In this document: positions 52,508 to 60,953 of the stretch, in pieces
Position numbering within the stretch: position 1 is the first letter of the stretch
How the letters are laid out: each line of letters starts with the position of its first letter
Assembly (NCBI GenBank): GCA_015066665.1
Contig: SVNX01000001.1
Span: 98,269 to 162,268, forward strand
DNA: 64,000 nucleotides
DNA from: Ruminococcus sp.
GTDB lineage: Bacteria > Bacillota > Clostridia > Oscillospirales > Ruminococcaceae
Direction: 5' to 3'
The notes under the pieces: generated by a model
Seen by the model: only the letters and a program-made list of their open reading frames with translations
Told to the model about the DNA's origin: nothing
Databases searched by the model: none
Program-made: the position numbers and the translations under genes

Positions 52508-53902
52508 CTATGCTTCCTCCCCCGCATCCTGTGCTTCCTTTTTGAGCTGCAGGAGCGATTCATTGCTCTTCACCGGTGACAGCATGATTTTCAGCGTCAT
52601 CAGTACAATCTGGATGTCCCTGAACAGCGACCAGCTCTCAATATACATCAGGTCCATCTTCAGCTTGTCATAGGGCGTGGTGTCATAGGCACCCGTGACC
52701 TGGGCATAGCCCGTCAGACCCGCTCTGACATGGAGCCGGAAGCGGAACTCGGGGAACTGCTTTTCGTATTCCCTGCAGAATTCCGGCCGTTCCGGACGCG
52801 GCCCGACCACGGACATGTCCCCCTTCAGAATGTTGAAAATCTGCGGCAGCTCATCGAGCCGGCATTTGCGCAGGAAGCGGCCGACCTTTGTCACACGCTC
52901 GTCGTGGTCGCTGGAAACCTGTGCGCCGTCCGCCTCGGCATCGGGGATCATGCTGCGGAATTTGTAGACATCGAACAGCCGGCCGCCCTCGGTCAGACGC
53001 TTCTGCTTGTAGAAAATGGGGCCGCCGTCGCAGAGCTTCACGGCAAGGGCACAGCCGAGCATGATGGGTGCTGCCGGAATGAGTGCCAGCAGACAGAACA
53101 CGATGTCGAATGTGCGCTTCACCAGCCGCTGCTCAAAGCTCAGACCATGGTTGCGGCAGAGCAGGAGCGGTGTGTCAAAGAGCCGGATATCGTCGGCGCC
53201 CCGCAGAATAATATCGGAAATTTTCGGCGCAATATACGCACGCAGCTGCCTGTCAAAGCAGAATTTGACCAGATCGTTCCGCAGCTGAGCGGGAATGTCG
53301 CAGATGATGACGCCGTCATACTGTTCGATCTTCCGGATGATGTCCCGATAGGGGGCGTCGGCACTGATGGATTCGCAGATCATGTACTTGTCCACGCGGT
53401 AGCTCATTTTCATGACGAGAGCGGCCGCCGTGGGACTGCCGTAGACGATGACCAGATGCCGCGGCGGGTAGAGCATGAAATAGAGCTTGCCCGTCAGGAA
53501 GGTCCATGCAATGAGGACAATGACCTCAAGCGCGGTCAGAAGGAGAATGGGCGGCACCGCCACGAAATCACGGGCGATGAGGCTGATCTGCAGATAGGCG
53601 ATCACATTTGAGCCGAGAAGCCCGAGGTTCTGGGACAGAAATACATCCGTCCGCCGCAGATAGCCGATTTTGAAGCCGCCGTAGACCTTGAAGAACAGGG
53701 TGAGCACGGCGGCATAGATGCCGATGACCACCCAGTTGCCCCTGCGGTAGAACGGCAGAACGATGCCATCGGAATAAAAAGTATACCAGATCACCCCGAA
53801 CAGCAGCGTCAGAATGCCGAGCAGAACAAGTGCCGATCCGGAGGTGATCATGCGTTTGTACTGCTCCCTGCTGTGCGGAGATTGTGTTTGTTTTGCTGTC
53901 AC
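52508..53902 (-). CDS. Polyprenyl-phosphate sugar-1-phosphate transferase (initiating glycosyltransferase)
   Basis: 464 residues. Four N-terminal membrane helices (~20-125), a CoA-binding-like middle domain, then the C-terminal bacterial sugar transferase domain (~275-450) with KRTFDIVFCLLALI, FYKQKRL, KFRSMI and RLDELPQIFNILKGDMSVVG. It links the first sugar phosphate to the lipid carrier. The start is GTG at 53902 with GAGG nine nt upstream, since the promoter at 53985-54013 excludes the longer frame. First gene of the operon. Confidence 0.92.
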   Translation of the reverse strand: MTAKQTQSPHSREQYKRMITSGSALVLLGILTLLFGVIWYTFYSDGIVLPFYRRGNWVVIGIYAAVLTLFFKVYGGFKIGYLRRTDVFLSQNLGLLGSNVIAYLQISLIARDFVAVPPILLLTALEVIVLIAWTFLTGKLYFMLYPPRHLVIVYGSPTAAALVMKMSYRVDKYMICESISADAPYRDIIRKIEQYDGVIICDIPAQLRNDLVKFCFDRQLRAYIAPKISDIILRGADDIRLFDTPLLLCRNHGLSFEQRLVKRTFDIVFCLLALIPAAPIMLGCALAVKLCDGGPIFYKQKRLTEGGRLFDVYKFRSMIPDAEADGAQVSSDHDERVTKVGRFLRKCRLDELPQIFNILKGDMSVVGPRPERPEFCREYEKQFPEFRFRLHVRAGLTGYAQVTGAYDTTPYDKLKMDLMYIESWSLFRDIQIVLMTLKIMLSPVKSNESLLQLKKEAQDAGEEA

Positions 53903-53984
53903 GGAAAGCGCCTCTTTCTTTATGCTGCATGCAGCCGCAGCGGGCTGCGTTTCTTTTTGTCCGTCCCGTTTTCTTTGTTCCTTT

Positions 53985-54013
53985 ATTATAGCAAACCGCC
54001 CCACCAGTGTCAA
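53985..54013 (-). promoter_or_regulatory. Vegetative promoter of the polysaccharide operon
   Basis: Minus strand TTGACA (54008-54013), 17 bp, TATAAT (53985-53990). The gap 53903-54218 holds this and the weaker divergent flippase promoter; nothing else was seen. Confidence 0.87.
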
Positions 54014-54119
54014 TAGATTACACAGTATTTTCAGAAACTTTTGGCAGAATCGTACGAAACGGCAGGATACCGCACGAAAAACTCCGTCAGTCGGTGCGGA
54101 AATATTTTTCAAAAGGGTA

Positions 54120-54148
54120 TTCCATTTTACAAGAATATTTGGTATAAT
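54120..54148 (+). promoter_or_regulatory. Probable promoter of the flippase gene
   Basis: TATAAT at 54143-54148 is perfect; the -35 (TTCCAT at 54120-54125, 17-bp spacer) is weak. Confidence 0.5.
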
Positions 54149-54218
54149 AAAAGTAAGTGTTAAAAATGGAAACAGAAAAAGGCAGCGTGCTGCCCCCCTT
54201 TTGAAAGGATGACCGTAT

Positions 54219-55646
54219 TTGAATAAGTACAAAAAGCTCGCCATGAACACCATGGTCTTTGCCATTGGTTCCTTCGGTTCAAAGATCCTGCTGCTGCTCC
54301 TGACGAAACTCTATACCCACAATATCGCCCCCAGCGACAACAGTACAAAGTCCCTGCTGGAGAGTACCGCCAATCTCATCATCCCCATCGTGACCTTCTC
54401 CATCGCCGAGGCCATCATCCGTTATGGACTCGACAGGGAGTACGATAAGAAGGAAATCTTCACCTCCGCCTGCATGGTGGAGCTGGCAGGCCTCTTGGTG
54501 CTGCTGGTCATCTCGCCGCTGATGGGGCTGCTGCCCTACACGCAGGGCTACCTGCTCTATCTGCTCATTTATATCGTTGCGTCGTCCTTCCGGCAGCTCT
54601 GCTCACAGTTTGTGCGTGCGAGGGGCATGGTCAAGCTCTTTGCCCTCGATGGCATTCTGGCAACGCTCACGCTCTTTCTGTTCAATATTCTCTTTATCTC
54701 CCACCTGCAGTGGGGCGTGTCGGGCTTCATGCTTTCGGTCATTCTGTCCGATTTCAGCTCAGGGCTGTTCCTGTTCATCGTGGCCAGACTCTGGCATTTC
54801 TTCGATTTCAGATGCTATAACCACGATGTCACCAAGACCATGCTGCGCTTTTCCCTCCCGATGATCCCGACGGCCGTGCTGTGGATTATTACGGGTTTCT
54901 CCGACAGAGCCTTTGTGCGTTATATGGAGGGCTTTGCCGTCAGCAAGGATGTCGGTGAGTCGGCGGCGGGCATTTATGAAGCGGCCTCCAAGGTGCCCAA
55001 TCTCCTCACAATGGTTTCCACCATCTTCTTTCAGGCGTGGAACATGTCGGCCATCACGGAGAACAACAGCAAGGACCGCAGCAGCTTTTACCAGAGGATT
55101 TTCGGCGCCTACCAGTCGGTATTGTTCTTAGGTGCGGCGTTCATGATTGCGCTGATTGTGCCGCTTTCTGCAATTCTCATCGATGACAGCGTCCATCCGG
55201 AATATGCAGCGGCCTATCAGTATTCGCCCGTTCTGATCATTGCCGTACTGATGATGAGTCTGAACCAGTTCCTCAGCAGCATTTACGTTGCGACAAAGAA
55301 GACGACACACAGCTTCTGGACAGCACTGACTGCCGCTGTGACAAATCTGGTGCTGAACGTCTTCCTGATCTATTACTGGGGCGTGCACGGTGCCGTCGTT
55401 GCGACATTCATCAGTTATTTCGTCTGCTATCTGATCCGCATTGTGGATACAAGACGGTTGATTCCGTTCAAGGTGAATCACGCACGATTCGTTGTGAATC
55501 TGGCGGTGGTCTTTGCAATGGCCATTCTGGCGATCACAGAGCCGGGCTGGCTGATTCCCGCACAGATTGCACTGCTTGTGTTCATGGTAATCTTCAATTT
55601 CTCCATGATCATGCAGACCGTGAAGAAGATCCTGAAGAGGGGCTAA
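54219..55646 (+). CDS. Polysaccharide flippase, MOP superfamily (Wzx-like)
   Basis: 475 residues with 12-14 predicted membrane segments; N-terminus KYKKLAMNTMVFAIGSFGSK is typical of these lipid-linked oligosaccharide flippases. Moves the glycan repeat unit across the membrane. The start is TTG at 54219 with AAGGA about 8 nt upstream, giving the family N-terminus. Divergent from the glycan synthesis operon and likely its exporter. No Wzy-type polymerase is in the window. Confidence 0.9.
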   Translation: MNKYKKLAMNTMVFAIGSFGSKILLLLLTKLYTHNIAPSDNSTKSLLESTANLIIPIVTFSIAEAIIRYGLDREYDKKEIFTSACMVELAGLLVLLVISPLMGLLPYTQGYLLYLLIYIVASSFRQLCSQFVRARGMVKLFALDGILATLTLFLFNILFISHLQWGVSGFMLSVILSDFSSGLFLFIVARLWHFFDFRCYNHDVTKTMLRFSLPMIPTAVLWIITGFSDRAFVRYMEGFAVSKDVGESAAGIYEAASKVPNLLTMVSTIFFQAWNMSAITENNSKDRSSFYQRIFGAYQSVLFLGAAFMIALIVPLSAILIDDSVHPEYAAAYQYSPVLIIAVLMMSLNQFLSSIYVATKKTTHSFWTALTAAVTNLVLNVFLIYYWGVHGAVVATFISYFVCYLIRIVDTRRLIPFKVNHARFVVNLAVVFAMAILAITEPGWLIPAQIALLVFMVIFNFSMIMQTVKKILKRG

Positions 55647-55755
55647 AAGAGTGAGAGGGGCAAAAATCCCCTTTGCGGGGGCGTTTGACATGGCTCCCAC
55701 AAAAACAAAAGTGGCTTTATGATGCCGCAGCCAATCATTAAAAGGAGGTCTATCT

Positions 55756-56463
55756 ATGTCTACACCACATCTGCAAGGTAAAAAGGGCGACTACGCCCCC
55801 ACTGTCCTCATGCCCGGAGATCCCCTCCGTGCCAAATTCATTGCGGAAACCTTCCTCGAGAATGCCGTCTGCGTCAACGAAATCCGCGGCATGCTCGGTT
55901 TTACCGGTACTTATAAAGGTGTGCCCGTTTCCGTACAGGGCAGCGGTATGGGTATGCCGTCCATTGGCATCTATTCCTATGAGCTGTTCCATGAATTCGA
56001 TGTGCAGCGTATCATCCGTATTGGTACTGCCGGAGCCATTGCGCCCGAAGTCCAGCTGCGTGATGTGATCCTCGGTCAGGCCGCCTGCACCAATTCTGCC
56101 TTTGCTGACCAGTACCGTCTCCCCGGCACCTATGCCCCCATTGCCTCCTTCTCCCTGCTGTCCGCAGCGGCGGAAATCGCAAAAAAACAGGGCTTGTCCG
56201 TGCGTGTCGGCAATATCCTCTCCAGTGATACGTTCTATGACGATGCAAATTCCCTTGCAGAATGGCGGAAAATGCATGTCCTCGGCATCGAGATGGAAGC
56301 GGCCGCCCTCTATATGAATGCCGCCCGTGCAGGCAAGGAAGCCCTCTGCATCTGCACCGTGTCCGACTGTCCGCTGGAGGGAAAATTCACCACAGCTGAG
56401 GAGCGTCAGACCGGATTTACCGCCATGATGCAGCTCGCACTTGAGACAGTTGCATCGCTGTAA
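55756..56463 (+). CDS. deoD: Purine nucleoside phosphorylase, DeoD type
   Basis: 235 residues, hexameric-type PNP. Splits purine nucleosides with phosphate to base and ribose-1-phosphate. Marks: MPGDPLRAK (19-27), GSGMGMPSIGIYSYEL, RIGTAGAI and the catalytic SDCPLEGKF region near the C-terminus, where Asp is expected. AAAGGAGG before the ATG. A small CCCC-TTTG-GGGG hairpin lies upstream after the flippase gene. Salvage partner of cdd and purA in function, not in transcript. Confidence 0.95.
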   Translation: MSTPHLQGKKGDYAPTVLMPGDPLRAKFIAETFLENAVCVNEIRGMLGFTGTYKGVPVSVQGSGMGMPSIGIYSYELFHEFDVQRIIRIGTAGAIAPEVQLRDVILGQAACTNSAFADQYRLPGTYAPIASFSLLSAAAEIAKKQGLSVRVGNILSSDTFYDDANSLAEWRKMHVLGIEMEAAALYMNAARAGKEALCICTVSDCPLEGKFTTAEERQTGFTAMMQLALETVASL

Positions 56464-56590
56464 AAATTTTTTCAGAAATTTTGTCAGCTTTTTCAATTTT
56501 TAAGATAACTTTAAGGTTCACCGTGTAAGATGATAATGGATTTAGTAATCCCCCAATTCCCCCCATTATTATCATTTCATCTCTTTTGAA

Positions 56591-56620
56591 GCGGTGCCCC
56601 GACGGCACCGTATTTTTTTT
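56591..56620 (+). terminator. Terminator hairpin directly before the DUF896 gene (possible attenuator)
   Basis: CGGTGCC / GGCACCG stem, 5-nt loop, then TATTTTTTTT. It ends about three bases before the GGAGG of the DUF896 gene, so it either ends deoD transcripts or attenuates DUF896. Confidence 0.75.
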
Positions 56621-56630
56621 GGAGGCAAAT

Positions 56631-56831
56631 ATGGAACAGGCAAAAATCGACCGCATCAACGCCCTCGCCCGCAAGGCCAAGACAGAAGGCCTGACGGATG
56701 CAGAACGTGCCGAGCAGGCAGCACTGCGGCAGGAATACCGTGAGGGTTTCCTGCGCAATCTCCGCACACAGCTCGACAATACCTATGTGATGGATCCCGA
56801 GAGCGGCGAGAAGCGCAAGCTGAAGGAATAA
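56631..56831 (+). CDS. DUF896 domain-containing protein (YnzC-like)
   Basis: 66 residues, the usual length; IDRINALARKAKTEGLTDAERAEQAALRQEYREGF is the family core (cut here into its helix-hairpin-helix halves: INALARKAK and ALRQEYREGF). Bacillus YnzC belongs to the SOS-induced yneA operon, but no LexA-like box was recognised here. Short soluble helical protein, function unknown. GGAGG lies 8 nt before ATG. Confidence 0.92.
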   Translation: MEQAKIDRINALARKAKTEGLTDAERAEQAALRQEYREGFLRNLRTQLDNTYVMDPESGEKRKLKE

Positions 56832-56839
56832 CAGACAAA

Positions 56840-56869
56840 CAGGCTGTCCTGCGGGGCAGCCTGATTTTT
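56840..56869 (+). terminator. Intrinsic terminator of the DUF896 gene
   Basis: CAGGCTG / CAGCCTG stem followed by ATTTTTG, eight bases past the stop. Confidence 0.82.
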
Positions 56870-56912
56870 GTCGGGGTCAAGGCTTCGCCTTGGGCGGGGC
56901 TGGCAGTTTTTG
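56864..56912. repeat. Single copy of a module from the 21.8-kb tandem repeat
   Basis: TTTTTGTCGGGGTCAAGG, then CTTCGCCTTGGGCGGGG, matches the start of the tandem unit (TTTTTTGTCAGTGTCAAGG..CCTTGGGCGGGG). It starts right at the T run of the DUF896 terminator. Confidence 0.65.
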
Positions 56913-56967
56913 CATTGCTTTCTCAAAATATTTGCCCATGTCTGTGTGAAAAAACTTTAAAAACCCC

Positions 56968-56996
56968 TTGACAACGGCGGTTATGTGTGTTATAAT
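56968..56996 (+). promoter_or_regulatory. Vegetative promoter of the rpsF-ssb-rpsR operon
   Basis: Perfect TTGACA (56968-56973), 17 bp, TATAAT (56991-56996); leader about 70 nt. Confidence 0.9.
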
Positions 56997-57073
56997 ATGT
57001 AAGATTGCTGAGAAACATCGCAATCCATCCTTGCCCGTGTTTGCGGGCGAAATCCAGAAGGAGGTGCAGCAAA

Positions 57074-57367
57074 ATGGCAAAGCTGAATGAGACTTACGAG
57101 GCAATGGTTGTATACAGCCTCAAGGACGGCGAGGAGGCTGCAAAGGCACTCGTTGAAAAGTTCAAGAATCTCATCGAGAAAAACGGCACACTGTCTGCAG
57201 AGGTAGATGAGTGGGGCAAGCGCAAGCTCGCATATCCCATCAACTACGAGACAGAGGGTTACTATGTGGTTTACACATTCACATCCAAGCCCGATTTCCC
57301 GGCAGAGTTCGGTCGTGTTCTGAACATCACCGACGGCGTTCTGCGTTCTATGGTAACCACCAAGTAA
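57074..57367 (+). CDS. rpsF: 30S ribosomal protein S6
   Basis: 97 residues, standard. ETYEAMVVYSL at the start and KRKLAYPINYETEGYYV in the middle are S6 signatures. Binds 16S rRNA with S18, whose gene is third in this operon. GGAGGTG precedes the ATG. Confidence 0.97.
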   Translation: MAKLNETYEAMVVYSLKDGEEAAKALVEKFKNLIEKNGTLSAEVDEWGKRKLAYPINYETEGYYVVYTFTSKPDFPAEFGRVLNITDGVLRSMVTTK

Positions 57368-57418
57368 GCAGACACATTTCAAGTTTCTCAAAAATCCAGG
57401 ACAAAGGGAGGTACTGCT

Positions 57419-57922
57419 ATGTATAACAGAGTCATTATTATGGGCAGACTGACTGCGGATCCCGAACTGCGTCAGACCCAGAGCGGCATTTCGATGTGCC
57501 GGATTTCCGTAGCTGTGGATCGTGGTTTTGCACGCCAGGGCGAAGAACGGAAGACCGACTTCTTCGATGTGACACTGTGGCGTCAGCAGGCGGAGTTTGT
57601 TTCCCGCTATTTCTCAAAGGGTCGCATGATCCATATTGAGGGCAGACTGCAGAATGACAACTATACCGACCAGAACGGCCAGAAGCACTACAGAACAGCC
57701 ATTGTTGCTGATAATGTGACCTTCTGCGGGGACAAGCGTGCTGATAACGGCAATAACGCCCAGTACATTGCACCCAATCAGTTCAACCAGCAGTATAGCC
57801 AGCCCGCACCGCCGGTGCAGACAGCCCCGCAGGCTGCTGTGAACCGCGCACCGCAGCCCATTGAGCTCGGTGACCTGGGTGATTTTGAAGAAATTCTGAG
57901 TGACGGCGAAGTACCGTTTTAA
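57419..57922 (+). CDS. ssb: Single-stranded DNA-binding protein
   Basis: 167 residues: OB fold (1-~105, beginning MYNRVIIMGRLTADPELR), a Gln/Pro-rich flexible linker, and the acidic C-terminal tip SDGEVPF that docks replication and repair partners. Coats single-stranded DNA. Placed between rpsF and rpsR as in most Firmicutes. GGGAGG before the ATG. Confidence 0.97.
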   Translation: MYNRVIIMGRLTADPELRQTQSGISMCRISVAVDRGFARQGEERKTDFFDVTLWRQQAEFVSRYFSKGRMIHIEGRLQNDNYTDQNGQKHYRTAIVADNVTFCGDKRADNGNNAQYIAPNQFNQQYSQPAPPVQTAPQAAVNRAPQPIELGDLGDFEEILSDGEVPF

Positions 57923-57946
57923 TTCTAAAGTAAAGGAGATTTTTGT

Positions 57947-58189
57947 ATGGAACGTGAGAGAAATTCCCGTCCTTCCAAGCGCCCTCGCAAGAAGGTTTGC
58001 ATGTTCTGCGTTGATCGTGTAGAGAAGATCGACTATAAGGATATCGCTAAGCTGAAGAAGTGCATGACTGAGAGATCCAAGATCCTGCCCCGCCGTGTGA
58101 CAGGTACTTGTGCATTCCACCAGCGTGAGCTGACTGTTGCCATCAAGAGAGCAAGACATATCGCCCTGCTGCCTTATGTAAGCGACTAA
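57947..58189 (+). CDS. rpsR: 30S ribosomal protein S18
   Basis: 80 residues. Four cysteines (18, 21, 39, 55) make this a zinc-binding (C+) form. S18 core [17 protein letters not shown] is present. Partner of S6 in the 30S platform. AAAGGAG before the ATG; a strong terminator follows. Confidence 0.97.
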   Translation: MERERNSRPSKRPRKKVCMFCVDRVEKIDYKDIAKLKKCMTERSKILPRRVTGTCAFHQRELTVAIKRARHIALLPYVSD

Positions 58190-58202
58190 GCATATGCTTT
58201 CC

Positions 58203-58240
58203 GATCCCCTGATTCTGCCGAATCGGGGGATTTTGTTTTT
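58203..58240 (+). terminator. Intrinsic terminator of the rpsF-ssb-rpsR operon
   Basis: Stem ATCCCCTGATT / AATCGGGGGAT around a CTGCCG loop, followed by TTTGTTTTTG. Confidence 0.9.
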
Positions 58241-58265
58241 GTCACGCAAAAATTGACAAAACCTC

Positions 58266-58294
58266 TTGACATCCGCTTCGTTTTGCGATATAAT
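58266..58294 (+). promoter_or_regulatory. Vegetative promoter of the sodium:solute symporter gene
   Basis: Perfect TTGACA (58266-58271), 17 bp, TATAAT (58289-58294). The leader carries AGCTTAAA repeated twice near 58350. Confidence 0.88.
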
Positions 58295-58394
58295 AAAGAC
58301 ATGCCGGCTTTCGGCAGATTTTTCTGCGTCCGGCACTTTAGCACCAAAAAGCTTAAAAGCTTAAAAGCATTAAAGAGCAAAGAGAGGAATTCTT

Positions 58395-59942
58395 ATGACA
58401 GTCAGATGGATCATTCTTGTCTGCTACCTGCTGGTTATGGTCGGCATTGGTTTCTATTGCAGCAAGAAAAACAAAAACGTCAACGATTTTGTATTGGGCG
58501 GCCGCAGTGTCGGTGCGTGGTTTTCTGCGTTTGCATTCGGTACATCGTACTTTTCCGCGGTGGTGTTCATCGGTTACGCCGGACAGTTCGGCTGGAAGTA
58601 CGGTATTTCCGCATTCTGGATCGGCATCGGCAATGCCATCATCGGTTCTCTGATGGCCTGGCTGATTCTCGGCAAGCGCACACGTATCATGACAAAACAC
58701 CTTGACTGCGCCACCATGCCCGAATTTTTCGAGAAGCGTTACCAGAGCAAGCCTCTGAAGATCGCTTCTTCCCTGATCGTTTTCCTGTTCCTGATCCCCT
58801 ATACAGCATCCGTATATAACGGTCTGTCCCGTCTGTTTGAAAGCTCTCTGGGCATTCCGTATATTTACTGCATCATCATTATGGCCGTGTTTACTGCGAT
58901 TTATGTTATCGCCGGCGGCTTCCATGCGACTGCTCTCAATGACTTCGTTCAGGGCATCATCATGCTCGTGGGCATTCTGGCGGTTGTGTTCAGCGTTGTC
59001 AATTATCAGGGCGGCCTCGGCTCGGCTCTTGAGAAGCTTGGCACTATTGCCGATGATGCCGGCAATACCGGCACACTGAACAGCCTGTTCGGCCCGAATC
59101 CTGCCGACCTGCTCGGTGTTGTGGTACTGACATCCCTCGGTACATGGGGTCTGCCGCAGATGATCCAGAAGTTCTATGCCATTTCCGATGACAGTGCCAT
59201 CAAGAGAGGCACCGTGATCTCTACGATTTTTGCACTGATCGTGTCCGGCGGCTGCTATTTCCTCGGCGGCTTCGGCCGACTGTTCATGAGCAGTGAGGCG
59301 CTTGTGAATGCCGCCACCGGCAAGCCCGAGTATGATAAGATCGTCCCCACCATGCTCGAAAGCGGCGCACTGCCGAACATTCTGATGGGTCTGGTTGTGG
59401 TACTGGTGCTGTCCGCATCCATGTCCACGCTGTCTTCTCTGGTTATGACCTCCAGCTCCACCCTGACACTCGACCTCATCAAGCCCGCCATGAAGGGCAA
59501 GATGGACGAAAAGAAGCAGATGCTGTGCATCCGCATCTTCATTGCCATCTTCCTGCTGATTTCCGTCATCATGGCTGCGTTCAAGAATGCCTATATCACA
59601 ACACTGATGTCCATTTCCTGGGGTGCGCTGTCCGGTTCGTTCCTCGCCCCCTTCATGCTGGGTCTCTTTTCCAAGAAGATCACCCCCGCAGGCGTATGGA
59701 GCTGCTTCGGCTTCGGCGTTGGCTTCACGCTGGTGCACACTGTTCTCTTCCAGCTGGGCTGGTTCCCCGAGCTGACCAAGGCTGCCGCTTCCCTGCCGAT
59801 CCCGATCACCATCACTTCTCCTCTGAATGCCGGTGCATTCTGCATGCTGTTCTCGCTGATTCTCTGTCCGCTCGTCAGCATGCTCACCCGTGTGAAGGAT
59901 GAGAAGCAGGTCGAGGATGTATTTGCCTGCTACAGTAAGTAA
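58395..59942 (+). CDS. Sodium:solute symporter family transporter
   Basis: 515 residues, about 13 membrane helices. SSS family marks: NDFVLGGRSVG (29-39), the GGFHATALNDFVQG segment (~175) and ASMSTLSSLVMTSSSTLTLDL (~340), which holds the Na+-binding Ser/Thr residues. Imports an organic solute (proline-, pantothenate- or sugar acid-type) with Na+. Substrate not set. Strong promoter and own terminator; the amidohydrolase gene follows on the same strand. Confidence 0.92.
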   Translation: MTVRWIILVCYLLVMVGIGFYCSKKNKNVNDFVLGGRSVGAWFSAFAFGTSYFSAVVFIGYAGQFGWKYGISAFWIGIGNAIIGSLMAWLILGKRTRIMTKHLDCATMPEFFEKRYQSKPLKIASSLIVFLFLIPYTASVYNGLSRLFESSLGIPYIYCIIIMAVFTAIYVIAGGFHATALNDFVQGIIMLVGILAVVFSVVNYQGGLGSALEKLGTIADDAGNTGTLNSLFGPNPADLLGVVVLTSLGTWGLPQMIQKFYAISDDSAIKRGTVISTIFALIVSGGCYFLGGFGRLFMSSEALVNAATGKPEYDKIVPTMLESGALPNILMGLVVVLVLSASMSTLSSLVMTSSSTLTLDLIKPAMKGKMDEKKQMLCIRIFIAIFLLISVIMAAFKNAYITTLMSISWGALSGSFLAPFMLGLFSKKITPAGVWSCFGFGVGFTLVHTVLFQLGWFPELTKAAASLPIPITITSPLNAGAFCMLFSLILCPLVSMLTRVKDEKQVEDVFACYSK

Positions 59943-59948
59943 TGTCAA

Positions 59949-59978
59949 TGCCCCCGCCCTTTGAAAGGGTCGGGGGCA
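59949..59978 (+). terminator. Intrinsic terminator of the symporter gene
   Basis: TGCCCCCG / CGGGGGCA with inner CCCTTT/AAAGGG; T run short, so read-through into the amidohydrolase gene is possible. Confidence 0.7.
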
Positions 59979-60015
59979 GTTTGAGTCAGTGATTCGTTCA
60001 GAAAAGGAGAATACC

Positions 60016-60816
60016 ATGCAGTACATTGATTTCCATGTCCATGCCTTTGCCGATAAAATTGCCGAACGCACCGTTGCTTCCCTTGCTGCCACCTGCGGCG
60101 AGACCCCCGAAACCAACGGCACCCTTGCCGATACCGAGCGTGCCATGCGGGAATGGGGCATTGACGGCATGGTCGTGCTCAGCATTGCGACCAAACCCAG
60201 CCAGCATCTTGTGTGCAACAACTGGGCCGCATCCATCAAGGCGCCCCATATCTTCCCCTTCGGCAGTGTCCATCCCGATGGCGACGATGTCATGGAGGAG
60301 CTTGAACGCATCAAGTCCCTCGGCCTGTACGGCATCAAGCTCCATCCCGATTATCAGAACTTCAGGATTGAAGAGCCCCGCATGCTGCCCATCTACAGAA
60401 AATGTGCCACACTTGGACTGCCCGTTGTGTTCCACGCCGGCTACGATCCCCTCAGCCCCGATCTCGTGCACTGCACCCCCGAGGGGGCGGCCGCTGTGCT
60501 TGAGGCAGTGCCGGAGATGACCATGATTCTTGCCCATATGGGCGGCAATGCCTGCTGGGATGCGGTGGAAACGCTGCTCTGCGGACAGTTCCCGCAGCTC
60601 TATCTCGACACTTCCCTGTGCGCAAAATACATGACGGAAGCCCAGACTCTGCGGATCATCCGGAAGCATGGTGCGGACAAGATCCTGCTTGCAAGTGACT
60701 GCCCGTGGGATAATACGGCGGACACGATCGCAAAGCTCCGCCGCATTGGTCTGACGGAAGACGAACAGCGTCTGATTTTTGCTGAAAATGCAAAGAAACT
60801 GCTGAAAGTGGATTGA
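60016..60816 (+). CDS. Amidohydrolase family (TIM-barrel metal hydrolase)
   Basis: 266 residues, Amidohydro_2 (PF04909)-type. Metal-binding motif FHVHAF at residues 5-10, then GIKLHPDYQN (~117), VFHAGYD (~145), LAHMGG (~177) and the C-terminal LASDCPWD (~228). Hydrolyses or decarboxylates a cyclic or carboxylated substrate; which one is unknown. AAAGGAG before the ATG. No own promoter seen, so it may share transcripts with the symporter and act on its substrate. Confidence 0.88.
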   Translation: MQYIDFHVHAFADKIAERTVASLAATCGETPETNGTLADTERAMREWGIDGMVVLSIATKPSQHLVCNNWAASIKAPHIFPFGSVHPDGDDVMEELERIKSLGLYGIKLHPDYQNFRIEEPRMLPIYRKCATLGLPVVFHAGYDPLSPDLVHCTPEGAAAVLEAVPEMTMILAHMGGNACWDAVETLLCGQFPQLYLDTSLCAKYMTEAQTLRIIRKHGADKILLASDCPWDNTADTIAKLRRIGLTEDEQRLIFAENAKKLLKVD

Positions 60817-60903
60817 ATCTGCCCTGTATTTTCTGTTTTGACCTCAAAATGGTGTCGCAGACCGGATGATCATAAAATGCAAGAAAAATTTTCGGCGTTT
60901 TAC

Positions 60904-60937
60904 AAAAAAGACCAATGCACAGAGCATTGGTCTTTTT
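60904..60937. terminator. Bidirectional terminator between amidohydrolase and iscU
   Basis: 13-bp stem AAAAGACCAATGC / GCATTGGTCTTTT with a 5-nt loop, with A and T runs at both sides. Confidence 0.9.
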
Positions 60938-60953
60938 GAATGTCTTCAGAAAA

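Noticed and set aside
56500..56516. TTAAGA/TTAAGG direct repeat as a second Pho box
   Set aside because: The 11-bp period fits, but the last three bases do not match the ACA of the known motif and the nearby genes are not phosphate genes.
58353..60338. 661-codon minus-strand frame opposite the symporter and amidohydrolase start
   Set aside because: Covers two real genes and an intrinsic terminator; no Shine-Dalgarno or family.
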